A DNA stretch of 64,000 bases from a virus. This document shows, piece by piece, positions 27,335-35,263 of this stretch; within the stretch, counting starts at the first letter, position 1, and each line of letters begins with the position of its first letter. The position numbers and the translations under genes are program-made. Where the stretch lies: positions 1-64,000 of the IMG/VR virus record IMGVR_UViG_3300018417_000005, one strand, 5' to 3'. The notes under the pieces were generated by a model. That model did not search any database and was not told where the DNA came from. It was given only the letters and a program-made list of their open reading frames with translations.

Positions 27335-27750
27335 TGATTGTAACTGTATTATGTGCCGACTCATACGAAGATGAGAACTATTTTGATTATGCGTTATCTC
27401 ATTTTAAGTCGGACAAAGTATATGTAATGAGTGGGTATAAATGCGATGCTAGTAAAAAATTAAAAGATGCACCGCATATAGCTGATATGTCCGAAGTAAC
27501 AGAAGACTTTCCGATATATGTATTTGCTCCGAAAAATGCGCGAAATTTTACACCTGATTTACAATTACAAGATTTTAACGCGCCAGAGGATTGTATCCTT
27601 GTATTCGGCCCAAACAATACACACTTAATGAAAGACCATTTAGGAGATAAGACACCAGCTAATATTGTAGAGATACCAACCGACGAGGATACAACAATGT
27701 ATTCTTATTCTGCTTATTTAGTGGCAATGTGGCATATAAGAAATGGCTAA
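27334..27750 (+). CDS. Unknown protein, possibly SPOUT/SpoU-like
   Basis: 138 aa. The C-terminal third has the order ILVFGPNNTHLMKDHLG, then NIVEIPTDEDTTMYSYSAYL. This resembles the FGxExxGL and IPT...SLN motifs of SpoU/TrmJ-type RNA methyltransferases that form the SAM knot, but several key residues differ. It is coupled to the diverged sulfotransferase pair (TAATG overlap) and overlaps the next gene by 8 nt. Otherwise unrecognised. Confidence 0.5.
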   Translation: MIVTVLCADSYEDENYFDYALSHFKSDKVYVMSGYKCDASKKLKDAPHIADMSEVTEDFPIYVFAPKNARNFTPDLQLQDFNAPEDCILVFGPNNTHLMKDHLGDKTPANIVEIPTDEDTTMYSYSAYLVAMWHIRNG

Positions 27751-29605
27751 CCAAATAACTGACAATAGAACCCAACTAGCCGATGCTGAGAATCTCACGG
27801 ACGGTATTACAGGCACTTGGGTAGGGTCAACTTCGCCAGCACAAGCGATAGAAGTGTTTATTGAGGGTGCGGCCTCCATTGCTGACCAGCTAAACAACTC
27901 TGTGCGTACTATTCTGTGGAATGCAGGTACTACTATTGACCTCTCCGATACGCATATTTATATATGGGTTAACTGTGGTATTGTGGGACTACTTGAAACG
28001 CAAGCATTAGGCGGGATGGCTGTTAGATTTTGCGGCCCAGCCCAAGGTGACTTTTTTGAAGTATATGTTGGCGGCAATGATAACTGGCCCACAGCGATTA
28101 ATGGTGGTTGGGTGCAATTTGCCGTTGACGTGGTGGCAGCGCAAGCCTCACCGAGCAACACAGGCGGAACACCACCAGCAATTACAGCAATCCAACATAT
28201 TGGTATTGCTGGCGTAACAGTTCCAATGACAAAAGTTGGCGATAACTGTTGGGTTGATGCTATCTATTCACTAGCTGATGGCGTTCCTGGTATTATTGTT
28301 GAAGGTCGCAACGGTGGTACCACGCCGTGGGATAGTTCGGATATTTTCACTCAGCTAGGGACTAGCGCAGGCACATTTAGACCAGGTCCTGGAGGAGCAT
28401 GGGTTATTAGTACTCCGATACAATTCGGCATCAACGACACGACTACTCATGAATTCTTGGACACTAACTTTATTTGGTTGTGGGATAACCAGGAATTTGT
28501 GGCGGCAGATTTGTATAAGATTTCTGCTTTAGGCGGAAGTGGCGGGACTACTAATGTTACGTTCGGGATTAAATCTGGGACTGGCGCAGATGCTACAGGT
28601 TCTCAAGGTGGTATTGTGTCGGCGGCAACAGCTGGTGTGCGATATGATGTTGATATGGATGATGCGAATTTAGACCTTGTTGGTTTTTATGGCGGCTCGT
28701 TTATTCACGGTGGGGATTTCCAATTAGATAGTTCAGTAGTTGAAGTTGTTAGTACTAACTATATTGACTGTACTTCGGCATTTACTGAGGGTTCACGGCA
28801 AACACGAATAGGTGTTGTTGCGGCAAATACTGCTGACGATGTGCCGTTCATGACATTAAGTAATATTAGCGGTGTAACAAATTCAACGTTTGAATTCTCG
28901 GATGGTCACGCTATTGAAATTGTCGGCCCGGGTGAACCTTCATCGCAATTTTTAACTGAAGTTTCTTTTGTGGGTTATGGTGCTGATGCATCTACAGATG
29001 CCGCTATAGAAAATTCAACAGGCAATACAATAACAATAAACGTAACTGGTACTTCACCTACGGTTTTAGACACCTCAGGCACAACAATATTAGTAGTTGC
29101 TCCAGTAACAACCACTGTTACAGTACGAGACAATAATGGCTCGCTTTTACAAAATGCTAGGGTATATCTAGAAGCGGCAGATGGAACTGGTGCGCTACCG
29201 TTTGAAGATTCTGTGTCTGTTTCAGTAACAGCAACAACCGCAACAGTTACGCATACGGCGCACGGTATGACAACTGGCGATCAAGTAAAGATAACAGGAC
29301 TTAATCAGTCTGGTTACAATGGTGCCAAAACGATTACAGTAACCGGCGTAAACACTTACACTTACACAGTAGTTAACGATGGCACAGCAACAGGAACACC
29401 GATTGCTACAGGCATATTAATTAACGAGTTAACAACCGCAGGCGGTATCGCAGACGACACACGTTCAATTAGTGTAGCACAACCTGTTACAGGCTGGGTT
29501 CGCAAATCGTCCTCAGCACCATTCTTTAAAACATTCCCAATTACAGGCACTGTGAGTACTACTAATGGGCTATCTATAAACGTCCAAATGGTTCTAGACC
29601 AATAA
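27743..29605 (+). CDS. Large virion-type protein with Ig-like C-terminal module
   Basis: 620 aa. The N-terminal half is a Trp/Gly-rich beta protein with IWVNCGIVGLLETQALGG. Residues about 440-560 hold an adhesin-like module (TVTHTAHGMTTGDQVKITGL, NGAKTITVTGVNTYTYTV), common in phage tail fibres. The start overlaps the previous gene by 8 nt and no late box precedes it, so it is probably co-transcribed from 26288. Likely tail or fibre component. Confidence 0.65.
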   Translation: MANQITDNRTQLADAENLTDGITGTWVGSTSPAQAIEVFIEGAASIADQLNNSVRTILWNAGTTIDLSDTHIYIWVNCGIVGLLETQALGGMAVRFCGPAQGDFFEVYVGGNDNWPTAINGGWVQFAVDVVAAQASPSNTGGTPPAITAIQHIGIAGVTVPMTKVGDNCWVDAIYSLADGVPGIIVEGRNGGTTPWDSSDIFTQLGTSAGTFRPGPGGAWVISTPIQFGINDTTTHEFLDTNFIWLWDNQEFVAADLYKISALGGSGGTTNVTFGIKSGTGADATGSQGGIVSAATAGVRYDVDMDDANLDLVGFYGGSFIHGGDFQLDSSVVEVVSTNYIDCTSAFTEGSRQTRIGVVAANTADDVPFMTLSNISGVTNSTFEFSDGHAIEIVGPGEPSSQFLTEVSFVGYGADASTDAAIENSTGNTITINVTGTSPTVLDTSGTTILVVAPVTTTVTVRDNNGSLLQNARVYLEAADGTGALPFEDSVSVSVTATTATVTHTAHGMTTGDQVKITGLNQSGYNGAKTITVTGVNTYTYTVVNDGTATGTPIATGILINELTTAGGIADDTRSISVAQPVTGWVRKSSSAPFFKTFPITGTVSTTNGLSINVQMVLDQ

Positions 29606-29639
29606 CAATCCAATCCTAAAATAACATTCTTATCTTTCT

Positions 29640-29647
29640 GATAAATA
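29640..29647 (+). promoter_or_regulatory. Late promoter box
   Basis: GATAAATA, 32 nt before the ATG at 29680, with GAGGAAG as ribosome site, in the 74-nt gap between genes. Confidence 0.75.
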
Positions 29648-29679
29648 GTAATAACAACCTTACTCGAGGAAGACTGAGA

Positions 29680-30132
29680 ATGGAAGAAAATAACACTAAT
29701 ATCATCGACGCAAATGTTATAGAAATCGATGAAACTACAGAAAACGAGACCCAGGAAATTAGTCTTGAAGAGGCTAAGGGTGTAATAGAATATAACTATC
29801 GTGCTCCACTTATCAGCGTAGAAGATGAATTTAAAAATCTCCCACAAAAAGAACAATCACGGTATATGCACAAACTAGCAAGTGCCATGAATCATGCGGC
29901 TAAACTGCTACAAGATGAACGTAATGAATTGCTAGTAAAAGTAGACAATTTAAAAGAAGATGTAAAGAACGCTGATGCGCAAGCTACTGTTCAAAAAAAT
30001 ATTAATCATCAATTAATGACAAAGATGAATGAAATAATACAAGAGAACGCAGTAGTATTACAAACAGAACAAAAAAGAGTTAAACAGTTAGAAACTGTCG
30101 TTAAGGCAGCGGGTCTATCATTAGAGCAATAA
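29680..30132 (+). CDS. Coiled-coil protein of unknown function
   Basis: 150 aa. An acidic N-terminus (residues 1-35) is followed by a helical segment with heptad character from about residue 60 to the end (QDERNELLVKVDNLKEDVKN, TEQKRVKQLETVVKAAGL). No known motif. Lying between virion-type genes under its own late box, it may be a chaperone or core component of fibre assembly; this is inference only. Confidence 0.6.
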   Translation: MEENNTNIIDANVIEIDETTENETQEISLEEAKGVIEYNYRAPLISVEDEFKNLPQKEQSRYMHKLASAMNHAAKLLQDERNELLVKVDNLKEDVKNADAQATVQKNINHQLMTKMNEIIQENAVVLQTEQKRVKQLETVVKAAGLSLEQ

Positions 30133-30143
30133 TAGGAAAATAA

Positions 30144-30857
30144 ATGTCAATTACATTAAGATCAGTTAAAGGCACAGCACTTACCCACGCAGAGTTAGAT
30201 CAAAACTTTATCGATCTACGTGATTTGCCGACAGGAACAGTGTACCCGAGTGCGTCTAACGTGGGTATTAAAGTAGACACGGCTAGCCCGGATTGGGCGT
30301 GGGAAGACCTTGTTGGTACGTTATTTGTAGACGAATCTGACCTAGCTAATGCGGCAGTATTTACTAATTTTATAGGTAATATTAAAGCAAGGCAATTTAT
30401 TAATGAACAGACTGATGTTGCGTATGTAGATTTCCATATACCGCACAATTATGTTGAAGGAACAGAACTGTATATACACGTACATTGGAGTCATTCTAAC
30501 ACAAATGTTACAGGCGGTTCAGTTACATGGGGCATAGATGCAACTTATGCAAAAGGACACCAGCAGTCAGCATTCCAAGCACCCATAACAGTAGCAATAT
30601 CACAAAATGCTAATACTACACAATATACACATATGATTGCAGAAGGCCCATTAACTACACCGGGCGGTGCTGCGGGTCAATTTGACACTGCTATTATTGA
30701 AACAGATGGTGTAATTAACTGTCGTGTATTTTTAGATAGTAATGACTTAACTGTTTCCTCAGGCGTTAAGCCCGACCCCTTTGTACATTTTGTCGATATA
30801 CACTATCAAAGCAGAGGCTTCGGAACAAAGAATAAATCACCGGACTTCTTCACGTAA
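30144..30857 (+). CDS. Virion-type protein with fibre N-terminal motif
   Basis: 237 aa. The N-terminus ITLRSVKGTALTHAELDQNF is a motif frequently found at the start of phage tail fibre and appendage proteins. The rest is a beta-rich domain (YVDFHIPHNYVEGTELYIHV, FVHFVDIHYQSRGFGTKNKS). It follows the coiled-coil gene by 11 nt with an AGGAAAAT ribosome site. Probable structural role. Confidence 0.65.
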   Translation: MSITLRSVKGTALTHAELDQNFIDLRDLPTGTVYPSASNVGIKVDTASPDWAWEDLVGTLFVDESDLANAAVFTNFIGNIKARQFINEQTDVAYVDFHIPHNYVEGTELYIHVHWSHSNTNVTGGSVTWGIDATYAKGHQQSAFQAPITVAISQNANTTQYTHMIAEGPLTTPGGAAGQFDTAIIETDGVINCRVFLDSNDLTVSSGVKPDPFVHFVDIHYQSRGFGTKNKSPDFFT

Positions 30858-30866
30858 AGGTAATCC

Positions 30867-33089
30867 ATGGCATCTAGAATATTATATGTAGATGACGGGT
30901 ACGCAGTTGGTGATAATTTTGTACAAACTGGTATAACTGTCGATTGGAAGAACAAAATTATTTTTGTTCCAAAAATCGCTATGACTTTAGTACAATCAAC
31001 CCCATCTGTAATTTATCAATTAGACCTAAACGTTTTCCGCTTAACACTTAAAGAGCTTGAGGCAGAGGTTATCGACTCCGGTGCAGGTGGCATGTCGTTT
31101 GAAGATACGCACCAACATAACCCGCCCGTAACAGTAGGAGGTGTAACACTTGCTCGAGTTGTGGAGATTATTAACGATTACAGTGTTACTTTTGAAGACG
31201 ATCAATATGCTGTTAACTTAGTAGGTGCTAACAGTAACGTAGGTGACCGTGTTAATGTTAACCAAGTTTCGGTACGTTCAGCTAACTCTGCTGGACTTGT
31301 AACTTCACAAGCTATTGAGTTTGGTGAGTACGGCGGTGGTGTTTATGTTAAACCATCCACAAATACCTCAGGAACAACCTACCCAGCCGGAACATTGCGC
31401 GAACCAGTTAACAACTTAGCAGACGCAAAACTTATTGCAACTGCGCGTGGTTTTAATAAGCTCTTTATTTTAGAGAGTATGACTTTACAAGATGAGGATT
31501 TTAGCGAATTTAAAATAGTAGGCGAAGGACCTACTGTTACAACAATTACAATAGCTAGTACTGTTCAATTAGAAAACTGCCAATTATCTAGCGCATTTTA
31601 TCAAGGTGTGTTAGATGGCGGATCATTAATATTTGATGCGCATATAGGTAACATAACATTCTTTAACGGTGAGATTAATAATTGCCTATTAGAAGGTACA
31701 ATAGAATTAGGCGGTACCACAGAAGCTATTCTGCGAGATTGTGCTTCGGGCGTTCCCGGACCGGGAACGCCTACTATTGATTGCAACGGTGACAGCCCTC
31801 CCTTAGCAATGCGTAACTATAACGGTGGTATAAGATTAATAAACAAAACAGGAAACACGTACCCTGCTATTGATGTAGACCTTAATAGCGGGCAGGTTAT
31901 CGTAGATTCATCAATAACAGAGGGTGAGATTACTGTGCGCGGTATTGGTAAACTTACAGATAATACCGACCCAAATAGCAATGTTGTTATATATAATGAG
32001 ATGCTAAATCCAGTTACACTAAACAAGGCATTGTTCAATGATGCAGTCGATATTGATATAATAGGCGGTACGGCTGGTTTAAAATACCCAACGGGCACAC
32101 CAATTCAACCATCAAATACTATAACCGATGCACGAATAATTGCAGATACTAACAATCTTAAAAAATACAATATTGTAGGCACAACTTCCCTCGACGCTAC
32201 ATATTATGAATGGACCTTTGCAGGGGTTTCTTCAAACGCAACCGATATTGATTTTAATAATCAAGACGTAGGCGAAAGTATTTTTACCCTAAGCACTGTT
32301 CGCGGAACAATGAACAGCACTGATCCAGTTGAACTTAGAAACTGTGTAGCAGTGGGATTACAAAACTTCCAAGGAACGGCTATCGAAACCGCACTTGTAG
32401 GAACATGGACAATTGAGCCCGGTACTACTGCTAGATTTGTCCGTTGTAACCAAGGAGGCACAAAGCCAGTATTTGATTTAACTGGCACCGGAAATGTAAA
32501 CTTCTCGCAGTATAACGGAAACATCACACTGTCAAATTTAGACGTATCGGCATCAACTATTGCCCTCGACTTTGCGTCGGGCGAAGTTGAAATATCCGAC
32601 AACTGCTCAGCAGGTAATATTATTTTGCGTGGTGTAGGAACATGGACTAACAAATCTACATACGCGGGTAATGCTACTGTGATCGATGCTATGATTAGCA
32701 CAACGAATATTTGGTCCGAGGATGTATCGACGTACCCAATCGGTACTGCGGGTTACTTGCAAGTACAAGCGGGTGATATATCAAATGCAAACATACAGAT
32801 TAGTGGTTTAACAAGCGACCAAGCAAATACGTTGAATCAAATTGATGCCACCACATTAAGTTCTAATGTTACGATTACAAACATAGATAACCAACTTTCC
32901 AATGTTGTTCTTAACGGTGCGTTAAGCACTGACCAAGCAACTATGTTAATGGAGATTTACGCATTGTACGGATTAGATCCTACTAAGCCACTTATTGTTA
33001 GTGATACTGCTAGAACAGCAGGCGCTAATATTACACAAACTGTCGATTGTAATGTTACTACGAGCACCACTACTGTAACGAGGGTGTAA
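30867..33089 (+). CDS. Large virion protein with duplicated beta-helix-like domain
   Basis: 740 aa. The N-terminal ~130 residues (ILYVDDGYAVGDNFVQTGIT) act as a head domain. Two similar halves follow: YPAGTLREPVNNLADAKLIA near residue 173 and YPTGTPIQPSNTITDARIIA near 408. Each leads to a run of short strands with regular polar turns (VQLENCQLSSAF / VELRNCVAVGLQ), as in right-handed beta helices. The C-terminus (about 640-740) holds a helical ANTLNQIDATTLSSNV segment. It looks like an internally duplicated appendage protein. Confidence 0.7.
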   Translation: MASRILYVDDGYAVGDNFVQTGITVDWKNKIIFVPKIAMTLVQSTPSVIYQLDLNVFRLTLKELEAEVIDSGAGGMSFEDTHQHNPPVTVGGVTLARVVEIINDYSVTFEDDQYAVNLVGANSNVGDRVNVNQVSVRSANSAGLVTSQAIEFGEYGGGVYVKPSTNTSGTTYPAGTLREPVNNLADAKLIATARGFNKLFILESMTLQDEDFSEFKIVGEGPTVTTITIASTVQLENCQLSSAFYQGVLDGGSLIFDAHIGNITFFNGEINNCLLEGTIELGGTTEAILRDCASGVPGPGTPTIDCNGDSPPLAMRNYNGGIRLINKTGNTYPAIDVDLNSGQVIVDSSITEGEITVRGIGKLTDNTDPNSNVVIYNEMLNPVTLNKALFNDAVDIDIIGGTAGLKYPTGTPIQPSNTITDARIIADTNNLKKYNIVGTTSLDATYYEWTFAGVSSNATDIDFNNQDVGESIFTLSTVRGTMNSTDPVELRNCVAVGLQNFQGTAIETALVGTWTIEPGTTARFVRCNQGGTKPVFDLTGTGNVNFSQYNGNITLSNLDVSASTIALDFASGEVEISDNCSAGNIILRGVGTWTNKSTYAGNATVIDAMISTTNIWSEDVSTYPIGTAGYLQVQAGDISNANIQISGLTSDQANTLNQIDATTLSSNVTITNIDNQLSNVVLNGALSTDQATMLMEIYALYGLDPTKPLIVSDTARTAGANITQTVDCNVTTSTTTVTRV

Positions 33090-33090
33090 C

Positions 33091-33471
33091 ATGGCCTCCG
33101 GCACTAACAAGCCCTTTCACTATAACATAGCAACAGAAGGTGTTAACGCATGTAACCCTAAAATACTTGCTGTCTTAGGCTTCCTTAAAATAATAGATAT
33201 TACTATTGAGGAACTGCCCGGAAAAGGCGGCCCGGTCGGCTCCACGGAAGGTCGCCTACCTCGATACAAAATCCATGTACGTGTAGCTTTAAAAGATATG
33301 TGGTGGGAAAGAGAATATATAGTAGATAAAAGTAAGAAAGTGAACGTAGTAGTTAAGTTCTTAAACAGCATAGCACACGCAATTACAGCAAGAGCTTACG
33401 CATTTTTGAAGAAAGTAAGACAACCTAACGTGAGTGTGAAGGCAGAAATTATTGATAAAACAGATAAATAA
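33091..33471 (+). CDS. Small protein of unknown function
   Basis: 126 aa, basic, with a mixed alpha/beta character. A Gly/Pro loop (ELPGKGGPVGS) lies at residues 41-51. It starts 1 nt after the preceding stop. Its own stop (GAT AAA TAA) is part of the next late promoter box. No family recognised. Confidence 0.6.
   Translation: MASGTNKPFHYNIATEGVNACNPKILAVLGFLKIIDITIEELPGKGGPVGSTEGRLPRYKIHVRVALKDMWWEREYIVDKSKKVNVVVKFLNSIAHAITARAYAFLKKVRQPNVSVKAEIIDKTDK
33463..33470 (+). promoter_or_regulatory. Late promoter box overlapping a stop codon
   Basis: GATAAATA, sharing bases with the stop of the 126-aa gene, 31 nt before the ATG at 33502. Confidence 0.7.
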
Positions 33472-33501
33472 TAGTAACAAATATCTGTATATGGATGAAA
33501 A

Positions 33502-34188
33502 ATGGCAATAACCAGTCTAAACTTAAATCAACAAAACGACCTGGAGTTTTCAGTAGCAGTTTCGGGTGCAAACAGCAACAATGCGAAAACACGATTCTGC
33601 ATTGTAACCGAGGATAAAGAGATCGGCTTTACTGGTCTATTAGAGAACGGTTCTGTTAAGTTTTGTATCCCTAAATTAGAGAGTTTACTAGAAGCTGGCA
33701 CATATGAGTGTAAGCTAGAAATTATGGTAGACGAGTATTACTTCATGCCTATTAGTGAAACCATAGAATTTAAAATGCCAGTATCAGTCAGCGAAGCTAA
33801 AGTAGTTGACAGTGTAGAACCAAAAGAAAAACCATCTGTATCTATTAACAAAATGAAAGTAAGCGAATCTGCGCCGGTAGAACAATCTGTAACAACGGCT
33901 GAACACCCAGCTACAGTTACAACTACGCAAACTGTAAAACAAACTGTAAAAGCTAAACCGATTGATAGTGCGAAACAATACAAGATCGCAAAGCTGGTAG
34001 CAGAATCGCTAAAATATAAAACTAAGCCTACCCAAACACCTACTGACATTATTAACGAATCTCTAACTAACAGTCCTAATAAACTGTCACGAAAACAAGC
34101 TAGCCTGCTTAACAACATGTTAAAAGCAGCCAGTCAAGCTAGCATTGATTTTGATAAGAACCTGTTAGGTAAGATTAAAATCTTATAA
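33502..34188 (+). CDS. Unknown protein with Ig-like N-terminal part
   Basis: 228 aa. The N-terminal ~100 residues look like a beta sandwich (LEFSVAVSGANSNNAKTRFC, TYECKLEIMVDEYYFMPISE). A Thr/Val/Lys-rich linker (about 105-155) follows, then a helical C-terminus ending LLGKIKIL. A similar three-part protein occurs among structural genes of marine T4-like phages as far as I recall; function unknown. It converges on the minus-strand gene at 34183 with a 6-bp overlap. Confidence 0.62.
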   Translation: MAITSLNLNQQNDLEFSVAVSGANSNNAKTRFCIVTEDKEIGFTGLLENGSVKFCIPKLESLLEAGTYECKLEIMVDEYYFMPISETIEFKMPVSVSEAKVVDSVEPKEKPSVSINKMKVSESAPVEQSVTTAEHPATVTTTQTVKQTVKAKPIDSAKQYKIAKLVAESLKYKTKPTQTPTDIINESLTNSPNKLSRKQASLLNNMLKAASQASIDFDKNLLGKIKIL

Positions 34189-34812
34189 TATAATTTTACT
34201 TCTGTCAAACTTCCTAAACGCTGTATAATACGTTTCGAAATCATCTACTGTTTGACGAGCGTGAAACAGTTCTAGTGGTACTTTCTTAGAAAAAGTAACG
34301 ATAGGAATATGATAGGTTTTTATGATATATTCTAGTCGCGAAATATCCTTCCTCAACGCATCAAGAATAATTGTTTTATAATTTATATCCGAGACAACTT
34401 CTATCAACCAATGATGATATTCATTCTCTGGATTATAGTTTTTAGCAACTTCTCGCAATTCGTAATACAAAGCTCTTACTGGGTTTATAGCTGATCTATA
34501 TTTCTTGCTTATGCTAGAAAAAATAAAACTACTATGTGTCGTAGACAAATTATCCATTACATCTTTATACTCTCTAGTAAGAGTTCCCCTTAGCATCTTG
34601 ACAGTACGGTCAACTACACGGTCAAAATTATCTTTTAAATTATCGGCTATATCCTTATGTCTCGGAGACAGCTCGCTATGTAGTCTCAGGATGTCGTCTA
34701 AGGTATACATACGATGTAATAAAAGTTTTGGGAGAGTGTTTGTCTTTTGGTATTTGTCTAGTGCGCTTTGTATCTGAAGTACATCGAAGTTTATCACTTC
34801 ACCTTTCTTCAT
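34183..34812 (-). CDS. Unknown helical protein
   Basis: 209 aa, predicted mostly helical and basic, rich in Lys, Arg, Leu and Tyr. No motif recognised. It is the last gene of the minus-strand block. A late box (AATAAATA) ends exactly 5 nt before its ATG and no ribosome site is visible, so it may be read from a leaderless transcript as well as by read-through from the NUDIX gene. Confidence 0.6.
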   Translation of the reverse strand: MKKGEVINFDVLQIQSALDKYQKTNTLPKLLLHRMYTLDDILRLHSELSPRHKDIADNLKDNFDRVVDRTVKMLRGTLTREYKDVMDNLSTTHSSFIFSSISKKYRSAINPVRALYYELREVAKNYNPENEYHHWLIEVVSDINYKTIILDALRKDISRLEYIIKTYHIPIVTFSKKVPLELFHARQTVDDFETYYTAFRKFDRSKIIL

Positions 34813-34817
34813 ACATA

Positions 34818-34825
34818 TATTTATT
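34818..34825 (-). promoter_or_regulatory. Late promoter box 5 nt from ATG
   Basis: On the minus strand the sequence is AATAAATA followed by TATGT and the ATG at 34812. It overlaps the NUDIX stop codon. Confidence 0.6.
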
Positions 34826-35246
34826 AAGAATTAATAGCAAGTATAGTATGTAGTTTTTCTGTACCTTTGTTTTGCTTAAGAGTAGTTTTTGCGCCAGCGT
34901 GTAAAGGCTGTGGCCAAACGCCAATGTCAACCCACGCATAGCCTGCGCTTTCTTCATTTAGAATAGGAGTAAATTCTTCGTCTACTACATACACAAAACT
35001 GTAATAGTAAAACTTTTGATCTCTACTTTGATATATGTCTATAGGATTGAGTTTAGTAAGTTCAGGAACAAATCCTATTTCCTCACCTAGCTCACGCTTA
35101 ATAGCATCATAGGGTGTTTCGTTTGCTTCTAATGTGCCGCCCCAGAATCCCCAAGTATGCTTGAAACGTTTTTCAGATTTTCTTAATTGTAGTAAACAGC
35201 GTCCTGTGTCTTTAGCTAAAAAGACAACGCCTGCGGCTATAGTCAT
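34824..35246 (-). CDS. NUDIX hydrolase
   Basis: 140 aa with a complete Nudix box at residues 37-59: G37, E43, R51-E52-L53, E55-E56, G58-F59. Such enzymes hydrolyse nucleoside diphosphates linked to another group X, and the fold is near complete (beta strand FLAKDTGRCLLQLR before the box). It lies on the minus strand between gp15 and an unknown gene. Possible roles are nucleotide-pool cleaning or removal of nucleotide-linked signals; the substrate cannot be read from sequence. Confidence 0.93.
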   Translation of the reverse strand: MTIAAGVVFLAKDTGRCLLQLRKSEKRFKHTWGFWGGTLEANETPYDAIKRELGEEIGFVPELTKLNPIDIYQSRDQKFYYYSFVYVVDEEFTPILNEESAGYAWVDIGVWPQPLHAGAKTTLKQNKGTEKLHTILAINS

Positions 35247-35263
35247 AATAGTATTTAACTATA

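Noticed and set aside
34171-34184. AAGATT/AATCTT hairpin at the convergent gene ends as a two-way terminator
   Set aside because: The stem is six weak pairs with a 2-nt loop, and lies in coding sequence; no T-tract of note.
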